From: Breoghania sp. L-A4
Lineage (GTDB): Bacteria > Pseudomonadota > Alphaproteobacteria > Rhizobiales > Stappiaceae
Length of the DNA: 64,000 bases
Direction: 5' to 3'
Assembly (NCBI RefSeq): GCF_003432385.1
Contig: NZ_CP031841.1
Location: forward strand, 372,001 to 436,000
The notes below the pieces were generated by a model. That model was not told the DNA's origin. It ran no database searches and was given only the letters and a program-made list of their open reading frames with translations. This document shows, piece by piece, positions 20,373 to 30,344 of this stretch. Numbering within the stretch: position 1 is the first letter of the stretch; the number at the start of each line of letters is the position of its first letter. A program made the translations under genes and the position numbers.

Positions 20373-23360
20373 ATGGCACGGCAGGACGCGAACGAAGCTT
20401 TCGCACTGACGTCGTTCCTCTACGGCGCCAACGCAGCCTATATCGAAGAACTCTATGCGCGCTATCAGACGGATCCCGGTTCCCTTGACGCGGAGTGGCA
20501 GGATTTCTTCTCCAAGCTGAAGGACGCGCCCGATGACGTTCTCAAGCAGGCGAAGGGCGCCTCCTGGAAGCGCGCCGACTGGCCCAGGCCCGATTCCGGC
20601 GATCTGATTTCCGCGCTGGACGGTGACTGGCCGGCGACGGAAGCGGCGATCGGCGACAAGATCAAGGGCAAGGCGGCGGCCAAGGGCAACGAGATGTCCG
20701 AGGCGCAGGTGCAGCAGGCCACGCGCGATTCCGTGCGCGCCCTGATGATGATCCGCGCCTACCGCATGCGCGGCCACCTGCATGCGGATCTCGACCCGCT
20801 GAAGCTCGAGCCGCCCAAGGATCACGTCGAGCTGCATCCGGTCACCTACGGCTTCACCGACGCCGACTGGGACCGCAAGATCTTCCTCGACCACGTGCTG
20901 GGGCTCGAGTTCGCGACCATCCGCGAGATGCTCGAGATCCTCAAGCGCACCTATTGCTCGACGCTGGGCGTCGAGTTCATGCACATTTCCGATCCGGCGG
21001 AGAAGGCCTGGATCCAGGAGCGCATCGAAGGCCCCGACAAGCAGGTCACCTTCACGCCGGAAGGCAAGCGCGCCATCCTCAACAAGCTGATCGAGGCCGA
21101 GGGCTTCGAGAAGTTCCTGGACGTGAAATACACCGGCACCAAGCGCTTCGGCCTTGATGGCGGTGAGGCGCTGCTGCCCGCGCTGGAGCAGATCATCAAG
21201 CGCGGCGGCCAGCTCGGCCTGAAGGAAATCGTCCTCGGCATGGCCCACCGCGGCCGCCTCAACGTGCTCTCCCAGGTGATGGGCAAGCCGTTGCGCGCCA
21301 TCTTTCACGAGTTCAAGGGTGGGTCGTTCACGCCCGACGACGTGGAAGGCTCGGGCGATGTGAAGTATCACCTCGGCGCCTCGTCGGACCGGGAGTTCGA
21401 CGGCAACAACGTGCATCTGTCGCTGACCGCCAATCCCTCGCACCTGGAAATCGTCAATCCGGTGGTGCTGGGCAAGGCGCGGGCCAAGCAGGACCAGCAT
21501 TCCACGGTCGACGGCAAGTGGGTGGAAACGGTCGACGTCGATCGATCCAAGGTGCTGCCGTTGCTTCTGCACGGCGATGCGGCGTTTGCCGGCCAGGGCG
21601 TTGTCGCGGAATGCTTCGGCCTTTCGGCCCTGCGTGGGCATCGCACCGGCGGCTCGATCCACTTCATCATCAACAACCAGATCGGGTTTACGACGAATCC
21701 GCGCTTCTCGCGCTCCTCGCCGTATCCGTCCGATGTGGCGAAGATGATCGAGGCGCCGATCTTTCATGTGAACGGCGACGATCCGGAAGCGGTGGTCTTC
21801 GCGGCCAAGATCGCAACCGAGTTCCGTCAGGCGTTCGGCAAGCCCGTCGTCATCGACATGTTCTGCTACCGCCGCTTCGGCCACAACGAGGGCGACGAGC
21901 CGGCGTTTACCCAGCCGATCATGTACGCCAAGATCCGCCAGCATCCCACGACGCTGCAGATCTACGCCGACAAGCTGATCGCTCAAGGCATCATTACGGG
22001 CGAGGAACTGGATTCCATGCGCGCCAACCGGCGCGCGACCATCGACGAGGAGTTCGAGGCCGGTCAGTCCTACATGCCCAACAAGGCGGACTGGCTGGAC
22101 GGGCGCTGGACAGGCTTCAAGCAGGCGGTCGACTTCGACGACCCGCGCCGCGGCCAGACCGGCATCCCGATGGACATGCTGCGGCACATCGGCGAAAAGC
22201 TCTCGTCGGTGCCGGAGGGTTTCAACGCCCACCGCACCATCCGCCGCTTCCTCGCCAATCGCGCCAAGATGCTGGAGACGGGCAAGAACATCGACTGGGC
22301 CACAGCGGAAGCTTTCGCCTTCGGTTCGCTGCTGATGGACGGCCACAAGGTGCGCCTGTCGGGGCAGGACGTGGAACGCGGTACCTTCTCGCAGCGCCAT
22401 TCCGTGCTCTACGATCAGGAGACCGAGGATCGCTACATCCCGCTCGCCAACCTGAGCAAGGACCAGGAGCGCTACGAGGTCATCAACTCGATGCTGTCGG
22501 AGGAAGCGGTGCTCGGCTTCGAGTACGGCTACACCCTGGCCGAGCCCAACGCGCTGACCCTGTGGGAAGCGCAGTTCGGCGACTTCGCCAACGGCGCGCA
22601 GGTGATCTTCGATCAGTTCCTGTCGTCGGGCGAGCGCAAGTGGCTGCGCATGTCGGGCCTCGTCTGCCTGCTGCCGCACGGCTACGAGGGCCAGGGTCCG
22701 GAGCATTCCTCCGCCCGTCTGGAGCGCTATCTGCAGATGTGCGCAGAGGACAACATGCAGGTCGCCTACTGCTCGACGCCGGCCAACTATTTCCACATCC
22801 TGCGCCGTCAGATGAACCGGGACTTCCGCAAGCCGCTGATCCTGATGACGCCGAAGTCGCTGCTGCGCCACAAGCGTTGCGTGTCGACGCTGGAGGAACT
22901 GGGGCCGGATTCGAGCTTCCATCGTCTCCTGTGGGACGACGCGGAACTGCATCCCGAAGAAGGCATCAAGCTCGCCAAGGACGACAAGATCCGTCGCGTC
23001 GTGCTTTGCACCGGCAAGGTCTATTTCGATTTGCAGGAAGAGCGCGAAAAGCTGGGTCTGAACGACGTCTATCTGCTGCGCGTCGAACAACTCTACCCGT
23101 TCCCGACCAAGGCTCTGGTGCACGAACTCGGCCGCTTCAAGAATGCCGATGTGGTGTGGTGTCAGGAAGAGCCCAAGAACATGGGCTCGTGGTATCATGT
23201 CCAGCCCTACATCGAATGGGTGCTGACGCAGATCGACGCGGAGCACAAACGTCCCCGCTACGTCGGTCGCCCGGCCGCCGCGGCCACGGCCACGGGCCTC
23301 ATGTCCAAGCATCAGGCGCAGCTCCAGGCATTCCTGGCCGAAGCCTTCGCGGAAGGTTGA
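20373..23360 (+). CDS. sucA: 2-oxoglutarate dehydrogenase E1 component
   Basis: Thiamine-diphosphate-dependent decarboxylase of the 2-oxoglutarate dehydrogenase complex, 995 aa, the usual length. It opens with the E1o peripheral segment (FLYGANAAYIEELYARYQ), has MAHRGRLNVLSQVMGKP, the ThDP/Mg motif region FHVNGDDPEAV, and YRRFGHNEGDEPAFTQP. The C-terminal transketolase-like part includes LLPHGYEGQGPEHSSARLERYLQ. Long open frames on the opposite strand are codon-bias shadows. It is followed at 120 nt by sucB. Confidence 0.98.
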   Translation: MARQDANEAFALTSFLYGANAAYIEELYARYQTDPGSLDAEWQDFFSKLKDAPDDVLKQAKGASWKRADWPRPDSGDLISALDGDWPATEAAIGDKIKGKAAAKGNEMSEAQVQQATRDSVRALMMIRAYRMRGHLHADLDPLKLEPPKDHVELHPVTYGFTDADWDRKIFLDHVLGLEFATIREMLEILKRTYCSTLGVEFMHISDPAEKAWIQERIEGPDKQVTFTPEGKRAILNKLIEAEGFEKFLDVKYTGTKRFGLDGGEALLPALEQIIKRGGQLGLKEIVLGMAHRGRLNVLSQVMGKPLRAIFHEFKGGSFTPDDVEGSGDVKYHLGASSDREFDGNNVHLSLTANPSHLEIVNPVVLGKARAKQDQHSTVDGKWVETVDVDRSKVLPLLLHGDAAFAGQGVVAECFGLSALRGHRTGGSIHFIINNQIGFTTNPRFSRSSPYPSDVAKMIEAPIFHVNGDDPEAVVFAAKIATEFRQAFGKPVVIDMFCYRRFGHNEGDEPAFTQPIMYAKIRQHPTTLQIYADKLIAQGIITGEELDSMRANRRATIDEEFEAGQSYMPNKADWLDGRWTGFKQAVDFDDPRRGQTGIPMDMLRHIGEKLSSVPEGFNAHRTIRRFLANRAKMLETGKNIDWATAEAFAFGSLLMDGHKVRLSGQDVERGTFSQRHSVLYDQETEDRYIPLANLSKDQERYEVINSMLSEEAVLGFEYGYTLAEPNALTLWEAQFGDFANGAQVIFDQFLSSGERKWLRMSGLVCLLPHGYEGQGPEHSSARLERYLQMCAEDNMQVAYCSTPANYFHILRRQMNRDFRKPLILMTPKSLLRHKRCVSTLEELGPDSSFHRLLWDDAELHPEEGIKLAKDDKIRRVVLCTGKVYFDLQEEREKLGLNDVYLLRVEQLYPFPTKALVHELGRFKNADVVWCQEEPKNMGSWYHVQPYIEWVLTQIDAEHKRPRYVGRPAAAATATGLMSKHQAQLQAFLAEAFAEG

Positions 23361-23480
23361 TCAATGGCTCGCGTCCCGATGGGGTGCGGGCCCTGGTTCC
23401 CGCAGCTCGGTCGGGTGCCACTGACACACGACTATTGAATTCACACAGCAGCAAGGCTGCAAAGCGAAGAGACGAGGATC

Positions 23481-24695
23481 ATGGCAACGGAAATCCGCGT
23501 GCCCACGCTGGGCGAATCCGTGACCGAAGCCACCATCGCGCAGTGGTACAAGAAGCCCGGCGATGCGATAGCGGCCGACGAGCCGCTGGTCGAGCTTGAG
23601 ACCGACAAGGTGACCATCGAGGTGCCTGCCCCCTCCGCAGGCGTGCTGGAGAGCATCGTCGTCGAAGAGGGCGTCACCGTTGAGGTTGGCGCGCTTCTGG
23701 GCATGCTGAAGGAAGGTTCCGGCGCGTCCTCCCCTGCCGCATCCGCTCCGGCTGAGCCTGCCTCCAAGCCCGCCGCGGCTCCGGCGGCTCCGGCTGAAGG
23801 CGGAGCCGACATGCCCCCGGCGCCGGCGGCCCGCAAGCTGATGGCCGAGCAGGGCGTCAGCGCCGCAGCCGTCGAAGGCACCGGCAAACGCGGTCAGGTT
23901 CTCAAGGGCGACGTGATGGCGGCGATCGAGGCGGGCACGAGCGCGCCCTCGGCTCCGGCCGCGTCCGTTCGCGCCCCGGTGGCCGTGGAAGACGGTCCGC
24001 GCGAGGAACGCGTGCGCATGACCAAGCTGCGCCAGACCATCGCCAAGCGGCTGAAGGACGCGCAGAACACCGCCGCCATGCTGACCACCTTCAACGAGGT
24101 GGACATGGGGCCGGTGATGGAATTGCGCAAGCAATACAAGGACCTGTTCGAAAAGAAGCACGGCGTGAAGCTGGGCTTCATGGGTTTCTTCACCAAGGCC
24201 GTCTGCCATGCGCTGAAGGAAATCCCGGCGGTCAACGGCGAAGTCGACGGCACCGATATCATCTACAAGAACTTCTGCCACATCGGCGTGGCGGTCGGCA
24301 CGGAGAAGGGCCTCGTGGTGCCGGTGGTGCGTGACGCCGACCAGATGACGATCGCCGAGATCGAGAAGGAAATCGCCAATCTCGGCCGCAAGGCGCGCGA
24401 CGGCAAGCTCGGCATGGCTGATATGCAGGGCGGCACCTTCACGATCTCCAACGGCGGCGTCTACGGTTCGCTGATGTCGACGCCGATCCTCAACGCGCCG
24501 CAGTCCGGTATCCTGGGCATGCACAAGATCCAGGACCGTCCGATGGCGGTTGGCGGCGAGATCAAGATCCGCCCGATGATGTATCTGGCGCTGAGCTACG
24601 ATCACCGTATCGTCGACGGCAAGGAAGCGGTGACCTTCCTTGTGCGCGTCAAGGAAAGCCTGGAAGACATCCAGCGTCTCGTGCTGGATCTCTGA
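23481..24695 (+). CDS. sucB: Dihydrolipoyllysine succinyltransferase (E2)
   Basis: Core acyltransferase of the 2-oxoglutarate dehydrogenase complex, 404 aa. The lipoyl domain (residues 1-77) has the lipoylated Lys in ETDKVTIEV; an Ala/Pro-rich linker, a peripheral subunit-binding domain ([20 protein letters not shown]...GDVMAAI, about 116-150) and a second Ala/Pro linker follow; the catalytic domain ends in [17 protein letters not shown] with the active-site His. ATG 23481 follows GACGAGGATC. Confidence 0.98.
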   Translation: MATEIRVPTLGESVTEATIAQWYKKPGDAIAADEPLVELETDKVTIEVPAPSAGVLESIVVEEGVTVEVGALLGMLKEGSGASSPAASAPAEPASKPAAAPAAPAEGGADMPPAPAARKLMAEQGVSAAAVEGTGKRGQVLKGDVMAAIEAGTSAPSAPAASVRAPVAVEDGPREERVRMTKLRQTIAKRLKDAQNTAAMLTTFNEVDMGPVMELRKQYKDLFEKKHGVKLGFMGFFTKAVCHALKEIPAVNGEVDGTDIIYKNFCHIGVAVGTEKGLVVPVVRDADQMTIAEIEKEIANLGRKARDGKLGMADMQGGTFTISNGGVYGSLMSTPILNAPQSGILGMHKIQDRPMAVGGEIKIRPMMYLALSYDHRIVDGKEAVTFLVRVKESLEDIQRLVLDL

Positions 24696-24726
24696 CAACA
24701 GTCAAGGCGCATTTCGGAGGATGGCA

Positions 24727-25179
24727 ATGGTCGTCGTATCAGCAAGACGCGGTCGCGCATTCGTCATGGCGGCCGCACTGGCCGTCGCACTCCTCCCCGC
24801 CGCCGCATCCGGCACCTTGCCGGGCGCGCCGGCGGGCGCGGCGATGGCCATACCCGGTACGCCGGCCACCACTGCGGGTGGACTGGTGCTTGCCGCCCGC
24901 GATATCCGCTGGCTCGAGGGCGAGTACAGCGTGGATGGCCGCAACCCGAATGGCACGCCTTATCGCGGCCGCGTTTTCATCACGGTGCGCGGCGATGACG
25001 TCTATTTTCGTTGGGAAATCGGCCGTGATGTCTACCGCGGCGAGGGCGGCTTCGTCGGCAACGTGCTGGTCATCGACTGGGGCCAGGCCGATCCGGTGAC
25101 CTATGTGGTGAACACCGACGGGACCCTGAACGGGACCTGGAGCAAGGGCCTCGCCTCCGAGCGACTGATCCCGAGATAA
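24727..25179 (+). CDS. Small exported protein of unknown function between sucB and lpdA
   Basis: 150 aa with an N-terminal signal sequence (basic start, then AFVMAAALAVALLPAAASG) and a mature part of about 110 residues: WLEGEYSVDGRNPNGTPYRG, then RVFITVRGDDVYFRWEIG, YRGEGGF and TLNGTWSKGLASERLIP. Repeating Gly/Tyr/Trp positions suggest a small beta-sheet domain. I do not recognise a named family. ATG 24727 is 6 nt after GGAGG (24716-24720), favouring it over ATG 24721. It lies in the same orientation between sucB (31 nt) and lpdA (48 nt) and should be cotranscribed. Confidence 0.75.
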   Translation: MVVVSARRGRAFVMAAALAVALLPAAASGTLPGAPAGAAMAIPGTPATTAGGLVLAARDIRWLEGEYSVDGRNPNGTPYRGRVFITVRGDDVYFRWEIGRDVYRGEGGFVGNVLVIDWGQADPVTYVVNTDGTLNGTWSKGLASERLIPR

Positions 25180-25227
25180 TGATCCGCGCGGCCAAGGGCC
25201 GCGTCCGAATAGCAAAAGGCGACTGCA

Positions 25228-26634
25228 ATGTCCCAATATGATCTCGTCGTCATCGGCTCCGGCCCCGGTGGCTATGTGTGCGCCATCAAGGCGGCCCAGC
25301 TCGGCCAGAAGGTCGCCGTTGTCGAGAAGCGCGCCAGTCATGGTGGAACCTGCCTGAACGTCGGCTGCATCCCGTCCAAGGCGCTGCTGCACACCTCGGA
25401 GCTGTTCGAGGAAGCCGGCCACGCCTTCGAAGGGTTCGGAATCAAGGTCGGCAAGCCGAAGCTCGATCTGAAGGCAATGATGGGCCACAAGACGCAGGTC
25501 GTGGACGCCAACACCTCCGGCGTCGGCTTCCTGTTCAAGAAGAACAAGATCGAGGCCTTCCAGGGCACCGGCAAGATTGTTGGCAAAGGCAAGGTTGAGG
25601 TCGCGCTTGAGGACGGTAAGACGCAGGTTCTCGAGGCGAAGAACATCGTCATCGCCACGGGGTCCGATGTGACGCCGCTGCCGGGCGTCGAAATCGACGA
25701 GAAGCAAATCGTCTCCTCCACCGGCGCGCTGGAACTCGACAAGGTTCCTGGCAAGATGATCGTCGTCGGCGCGGGTGTGATCGGTTTGGAGCTGGGCTCT
25801 GTCTGGCGCCGTCTCGGCGCCGAGGTGACCGTGGTCGAATACCTCGATCGTATCCTGCCGGGCATGGACAACGATGTCGCCAAGCAGTTCCAGCGCATGC
25901 TGGCCAAGCAGGGCATCATCTTCAAGCTGTCGTCCAAGGTCGCCGGCGTCAAAAAATCTGGCAAGACGCTCGAGGTTGTCGTCGAGCCGGCCGCCGGCGA
26001 AGCGGCTGCCGAGACCCTGGAGGCCGATGTGGTGCTCGTCGCCATCGGCCGTCGCCCCTACGTGCACGGGCTCGGCCTTGAAGAGGTCGGGGTTGCGCTG
26101 GACGAGCGCGGCCGGGTGAAGACCGACGCGCACTACAAGACCAATGTGGACGGCATTTACGCCATTGGCGACGTGATCGCGGGTCCGATGCTGGCGCACA
26201 AGGCCGAGGACGAGGGCGCGGCTTTGGCCGAGATCCTGTCCGGTCAGGCCGGCCACGTGAATTACGACGTCATCCCGGGAGTGGTCTACACGATGCCGGA
26301 AGTCGCATCCGTGGGCAAAACGGAAGAGGAGCTGAAGGCTGCCGGCGTCAAATACAAGGCAGGCAAGTTCCCCTTCACGGCCAACGGACGCGCCCGGGCC
26401 ATGGGTCATACGGACGGGTTCGTGAAGATCCTGGCGGATGCCGCAACCGACCGCGTTCTGGGCGCGCATATCGTCGGCGCGGGCGCCGGCGAGATGATCC
26501 ACGAAGCGGTGGTGCTGATGGAGTTCGGTGGTTCATCCGAGGATCTCGCGCGTACCTGCCACGCGCACCCGACCCAGTCGGAAGCTGTGCGCGAGGCTGC
26601 CATGGCGACCTACGGCAAACCGATCCATATGTGA
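25228..26634 (+). CDS. lpdA: Dihydrolipoyl dehydrogenase (E3)
   Basis: Flavoprotein that reoxidises dihydrolipoyl groups with NAD+, 468 aa. FAD motif [17 protein letters not shown] is near residues 9-25, the redox-active disulfide is in [17 protein letters not shown], the NAD motif [13 protein letters not shown] is near 186-198, and the C-terminal His-Glu dyad is in [16 protein letters not shown] 25228 follows AAAAGGCGACTGCA. It ends the mdh-suc-lpd cluster before a strong terminator. Confidence 0.98.
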   Translation: MSQYDLVVIGSGPGGYVCAIKAAQLGQKVAVVEKRASHGGTCLNVGCIPSKALLHTSELFEEAGHAFEGFGIKVGKPKLDLKAMMGHKTQVVDANTSGVGFLFKKNKIEAFQGTGKIVGKGKVEVALEDGKTQVLEAKNIVIATGSDVTPLPGVEIDEKQIVSSTGALELDKVPGKMIVVGAGVIGLELGSVWRRLGAEVTVVEYLDRILPGMDNDVAKQFQRMLAKQGIIFKLSSKVAGVKKSGKTLEVVVEPAAGEAAAETLEADVVLVAIGRRPYVHGLGLEEVGVALDERGRVKTDAHYKTNVDGIYAIGDVIAGPMLAHKAEDEGAALAEILSGQAGHVNYDVIPGVVYTMPEVASVGKTEEELKAAGVKYKAGKFPFTANGRARAMGHTDGFVKILADAATDRVLGAHIVGAGAGEMIHEAVVLMEFGGSSEDLARTCHAHPTQSEAVREAAMATYGKPIHM

Positions 26635-26674
26635 TCGCGCGCCGCAAGGCGCGCAATCAATCGCGTGGACTCAC

Positions 26675-26707
26675 AAAAGCCCGGGACGTGCGCCCGGGCT
26701 TTTGCTC
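26675..26707. terminator. Strong terminator after lpdA, probably bidirectional
   Basis: AAAAGCCCGGG (26675-26685) pairs perfectly with CCCGGGCTTTT (26693-26703). The A tract and T tract on either side would allow it to stop both lpdA and the converging small gene. Confidence 0.85.
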
Positions 26708-26717
26708 CTTTCAGGCC

Positions 26718-26936
26718 CTATTCGTCGGTCTTGTCGTCTGTCGCGGCCTCGACCTGCGGCAGCGTCTCCAGATCGTTTGTGGCAAGCGCGCTGGACATGG
26801 GCTCCTCGACGCTTGCGATGGGTGACATGGGCGCCTGGGTCACCTGATCCTGCTTCATGAAGGGGCAGGCGAAGGCGGCGGAGGCGGCAAGCGCGAAAAC
26901 CGATGCCAGGCCAAACGTTGCAATCTTGCGGGACAT
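26718..26936 (-). CDS. Small exported protein, function unknown
   Basis: 72-aa protein with a clear signal peptide (MSRKIATFGLASVFALAASAAFA, cleavage expected after AFA) leaving a mature acidic peptide of about 50 residues starting CPFMKQDQ. The ATG at 26936 follows AGGAGATTCAC on the minus strand. The Cys at mature position 1 is not in a lipobox (AFAC), so lipidation is uncertain. It converges with lpdA. I recognise no family. Confidence 0.65.
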   Translation of the reverse strand: MSRKIATFGLASVFALAASAAFACPFMKQDQVTQAPMSPIASVEEPMSSALATNDLETLPQVEAATDDKTDE

Positions 26937-27126
26937 GTGAATCTCCTGCTGATGTGGCTGCGCTGATCCTGGGACCCTGCGCGCGGTATCGCGCCCGTCA
27001 CGCTATGCGTCGTCTGGGCGCGCGATCCCTCAGCCGTCGTCAGCATACCGTAACGGAAACCATCCGCAAAGGGCCGCGCACGGGCCACCGCGTGCGCCGC
27101 CGCGTCATTCTTCGCAATCGCTGGTA

Positions 27127-27591
27127 TCAGTCGGCGCGGCGAAGCGTGAAGGACTGCCGCTCGCGCTTCTTGCGCGGGTCGTGGAAATCGTTTTCCACGT
27201 AGGCGTCCATGCGGCTGTCGTTGACGGCCAGCTCAACGAAACGGTGCGCCGAATAGGTGGTGTAGATGGCCTGGAAACGGCCATTGCCTGCCCGGATACC
27301 TTTCGTCCAGCCCCAGGTGCAATCGCGCGGCGCGCATTTGGTGAAGGTCCGCGTGCGATGCACCAGACGGTTGTCCTGGCACTCGGTTTCCACCTCGATC
27401 CGGCTGACGTCGCCCGACCGCGCATTCCGGTTGCGCCACACCCCGGTCTCCGGGGCGTAACACGCGTTGAACTCCGGGTTGCTCGCTCGTTCATAGACCA
27501 CGGCCAGCGTCGTGCCGCCAATGGCGACGACGGCGAAGACGAGGGCGAAAATGCCGACTGCCTGCGATTTGAATGAGGAAGCTTTCGTCAT
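27127..27591 (-). CDS. Membrane-anchored protein of unknown function
   Basis: 154 aa. One N-terminal hydrophobic helix (about residues 10-31, AVGIFALVFAVVAIGGTTLAVVY) and an extracytoplasmic domain with four cysteines (ACYAPE, ECQDN, KCAPRDCTWGW), likely disulfide-bonded. ATG 27591 follows AAAGGAGGGCCTTC, a strong ribosome binding site. The CAPRDCTWGWTKG segment resembles extracellular domains found in other hypothetical proteobacterial proteins, but I cannot name the family. It is monocistronic between the 26.7-kb gene and xerC. Confidence 0.7.
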   Translation of the reverse strand: MTKASSFKSQAVGIFALVFAVVAIGGTTLAVVYERASNPEFNACYAPETGVWRNRNARSGDVSRIEVETECQDNRLVHRTRTFTKCAPRDCTWGWTKGIRAGNGRFQAIYTTYSAHRFVELAVNDSRMDAYVENDFHDPRKKRERQSFTLRRAD

Positions 27592-27803
27592 GAAGGCCCT
27601 CCTTTCAGGCGTTGTGCCTCCAGCTCTCGTGCATTGTTACAGATTGAAATGAAGCATTGGTAAATTGTGCGATCGGGCACAGACGTCGCCCTTTTATGCG
27701 GCGAAAATTGTCGGCGCCGTTTATCTATTGGAAGCGAGAAAGCGATAAATCACAATCGATTCAAATCGTAGTTATGTTGAAAACTGGACCAAGTTAAGGC
27801 GCG

Positions 27804-28748
27804 TCAAGCGCGTGGATGAGCCTGCTTGTACACTTGCAGAAGGCGCTCCGTTTCCACATCCGTGTAGACTTGCGTGGTCGACAGGCTGGCGTGGCCGAGC
27901 AGTTCCTGAATGGTCCTGAGATCGCCGCCGCCTGAAAGAAGGTGCGTGGCGAAGGAGTGCCGCAACGCATGCGGTGTGGCGGTGTCCGGCAGGTTGAGCG
28001 CGCCGCGCAGCCTTTGCACTGCAAGCTGGATGATGCGCGGGGACAGCGGTCCGCCGCGCGCGCCGCGAAACAGTGCGCCGTCCGCGGCCAGCGGGTAGGG
28101 GCACAGGGCGATGTAGGCGGCCACCGCCTCGCTGACGATGGGCAGCACGGGGACGATCCGCTGCTTGCCGCCCTTGCCGGTGACGCGGATGACCTCGACG
28201 CCGGGTTCCGGCGCCTGTGCCCGGGTCAGCGACAGCGCCTCGGAAATGCGCAGCCCGCAGCCGTAGAGAAGCGTCAGCACGGCGGCGTTGCGCACGCCGA
28301 TCCAGGGTTCTTCGTCGAGCGCCTCCTCCGCGTCGACCATCCTGCGTGCGGCCTCCGCCGACACGGGCTTGGGCAAGCTCTTCTTGCGCCGCGGCGCCCG
28401 CACGGCCCGCGCCGCGGCCGCATTGGCCAGCCCCTGGCGCTCCAGATAGCCGAGAAACGACCGCAGCCCCGCCAGCCCGCGGGCCAGGCTTTCGCCGCTG
28501 ATCCCCTCGCGCCGGCGGCTTGCGAAGAACGCGCGGATGTCGGCGGGCAGCAGCGCGCCGAGCGCTTCGGGTCCGGGCGCACCGCCGTTGTGCAGCGTCA
28601 GGAAGGAGAGGAACTGCCGCACGTCGCGATCGTAGGCGACCAGGGTCTTGTCGGCGAGCCGCCGCTCCGATCCCAGATGGTCGAGCCAGTCGGACACCAG
28701 CCGCATCAGGGCGGGCGTGGCGATGACGAGGGGGGCGGGTGCGGTCAT
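27804..28748 (-). CDS. xerC: Tyrosine recombinase XerC
   Basis: Site-specific recombinase resolving chromosome dimers at dif, 314 aa. The N-terminal SAM-like domain (residues 10-115) and catalytic domain are complete: Arg167 in CGLRISEAL, Lys in GKGGKQR, HALRHSFATHLL with His260 and Arg263, His286 in LGHASLS, and nucleophile Tyr295. The start MTAPAPLV at 28748 is chosen because codons upstream lack family similarity and would approach the DUF1835 gene. It lies near priA and the atp genes, as in related Rhizobiales. Confidence 0.93.
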   Translation of the reverse strand: MTAPAPLVIATPALMRLVSDWLDHLGSERRLADKTLVAYDRDVRQFLSFLTLHNGGAPGPEALGALLPADIRAFFASRRREGISGESLARGLAGLRSFLGYLERQGLANAAAARAVRAPRRKKSLPKPVSAEAARRMVDAEEALDEEPWIGVRNAAVLTLLYGCGLRISEALSLTRAQAPEPGVEVIRVTGKGGKQRIVPVLPIVSEAVAAYIALCPYPLAADGALFRGARGGPLSPRIIQLAVQRLRGALNLPDTATPHALRHSFATHLLSGGGDLRTIQELLGHASLSTTQVYTDVETERLLQVYKQAHPRA

Positions 28749-28801
28749 CGAGCGGATCTGTCCGGCTTCCGGGTGATTCAGCGGCGGTTGCGTCGAGAGT
28801 C

Positions 28802-30124
28802 TCAAAGCCGCGCGGGGATCGCAACCGGTATTTGTTGGACCGGGTCCCATCGCCAGTCCGGATCCGAAAAGCACCGGGTTCCGCCGACCCAACGGGCGAC
28901 AGGCCCGCAACAGCCGAAGTCGCGCATTCCGATCGCAAGCGCCTCGCCGATTGCGGTGAGTGCGAATGTCGCGGACGCCGGATCATTCCGGCCGCCATCG
29001 ATCACCTCCAGCGCCGGGTCGTCGGCATCGAGCAGGCCCGCCAAGATGGACCAGAACATCAGATCACCAAGAAACGTCAGCGGCTCGCGTTCAAGCACCA
29101 GCGCGCGAAAGATGTGGCCGCCGCGTTTGGGGCCGTCACGCAGGATATCGAGCGTCAGTCTCTCGGTGAGCGACAGGCCGTCGCGACTGCCGGGCAGCTC
29201 CGAAAGATGGCGTATCAAGGCTCTCGCCATATAGGGCAGGCCGGGCAATGCGCGGCGCGTCGCGATTGCATGCAGTGGCAGAGGCGAGGGTCCGCAAAGC
29301 GTCTCCCAGACAGCCGTCCCGGCCGCAACCATGGGGGCCGTGACGGGCTGCCGGTCCGAGAAGATCCGACGCAGCGCCACGGGCGAGAGATGACCCAGGC
29401 CGTTGAACCGTTCGATGCCGGGAAAGCTGTCCAAGCTGACGATCGACACGGGCGTGTCGCCCGCATGCCGTCCGAGCACGTCGAGCGCACGGGCGAGCAG
29501 CAATTGGTCGTAGGAATCATGCTCGAACCACAGGACGATCTCGTCGAAGCTGCCGGCTGCCATCAGCCGTTGCTGCTGGTCGATCATGCTGGCGCGCACC
29601 TGCTGCCAGCCCGGCCCGGGGCCGATGTCGTGCGTGTCGATGAATGTCGCACGCAGATCGAAATAGACTGGATCGAGGTCATTCGCGGGCCGGACCAAAG
29701 GGCCCTGGCAGAGCGGGTCGGAGTACTCCAGAAACTCTCCCGAGAATCCTGCCGCGCGCAGGCCTTCACGGATGTCGGAGCCGCAGCGCACGTGCAGGGT
29801 CGCGCGGGCGCCATCCGGAGCCGGTGCGTTGCGCGCGATTGCGCGTCGCGCGTCGTCCATGCGGGCGATGTGATGCACCAGTCGCGGCCAGCTCTGCACC
29901 CCCAGTTCGCGCGCGATCACGAGCTGCGCGTCAGCAAGCGCGGAGAACCGCTCGGGCATGTCTGCCGGGGCGAGTTCGGATGCCTTGGGATGATGACGCC
30001 GGAATCGGTCGAGCGCGGCGGGAGTTCCTGCGCGCATGCCGTCGCGAAGCTCCTTGGCCTGTTTCTTCTGCTGGGGGAGGGAAAGCGGGCGTTCGTCGTC
30101 GCTGAGGACGGGATTTTCGGACAT
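28802..30124 (-). CDS. DUF1835 domain-containing protein
   Basis: 440 aa. The region from about residue 110 (ATLHVRCGSDIREGLRAAGF, then EYSDPLCQGP) is the DUF1835 signature, followed by DEIVLWFEHDSYDQLLLARAL and a C-terminal part with winged-helix character (LTLDILRDGPKRGGHIFRAL). The first 100 residues are charged and helical and include QSWPRLVHH, a motif seen in ankyrin-associated hypothetical proteins. Biochemical function is unknown. The ATG at 30124 is preferred to a TTG at 30136. Confidence 0.8.
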   Translation of the reverse strand: MSENPVLSDDERPLSLPQQKKQAKELRDGMRAGTPAALDRFRRHHPKASELAPADMPERFSALADAQLVIARELGVQSWPRLVHHIARMDDARRAIARNAPAPDGARATLHVRCGSDIREGLRAAGFSGEFLEYSDPLCQGPLVRPANDLDPVYFDLRATFIDTHDIGPGPGWQQVRASMIDQQQRLMAAGSFDEIVLWFEHDSYDQLLLARALDVLGRHAGDTPVSIVSLDSFPGIERFNGLGHLSPVALRRIFSDRQPVTAPMVAAGTAVWETLCGPSPLPLHAIATRRALPGLPYMARALIRHLSELPGSRDGLSLTERLTLDILRDGPKRGGHIFRALVLEREPLTFLGDLMFWSILAGLLDADDPALEVIDGGRNDPASATFALTAIGEALAIGMRDFGCCGPVARWVGGTRCFSDPDWRWDPVQQIPVAIPARL

Positions 30125-30292
30125 GAATGGACCCAATCTCGATGTATCTGTGTCCGCCAGCCAGAACGAGTGGGTGTCGAGGCGCGAAGTCGTCGCTTTG
30201 TCAGGTCGCGGGCGCAGCCCTTTCCGCGGACAGAGGCGGCGCCGACCGGAGCGCCGAGTAGAACTGTGCCGCGAGGGACGATACGGCGCAAC

Positions 30293-30322
30293 AAAAAAGG
30301 GCGCCCCGCGGGACGCCCTTTC
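30293..30322 (-). terminator. Rho-independent terminator of the transaldolase gene
   Basis: Read on the minus strand, GGGCGTCCCGCGGGGCGCCC folds into a GC-rich stem and is followed by TTTTTT (30293-30298 on the plus strand). It starts about 22 nt after the gene's stop codon. Confidence 0.8.
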
Positions 30323-30344
30323 ATCGCGTTTGCAGATGCTTGGA

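Noticed and set aside
20226-23312. A 1,028-codon open frame antisense to sucA
   Set aside because: It has no family similarity, lies opposite a complete E1 gene and arises from high-GC codon bias.
23750-23830. GCC/GCT-rich repeat in sucB as a tandem repeat
   Set aside because: It encodes the normal Ala/Pro linker of an E2 acyltransferase.
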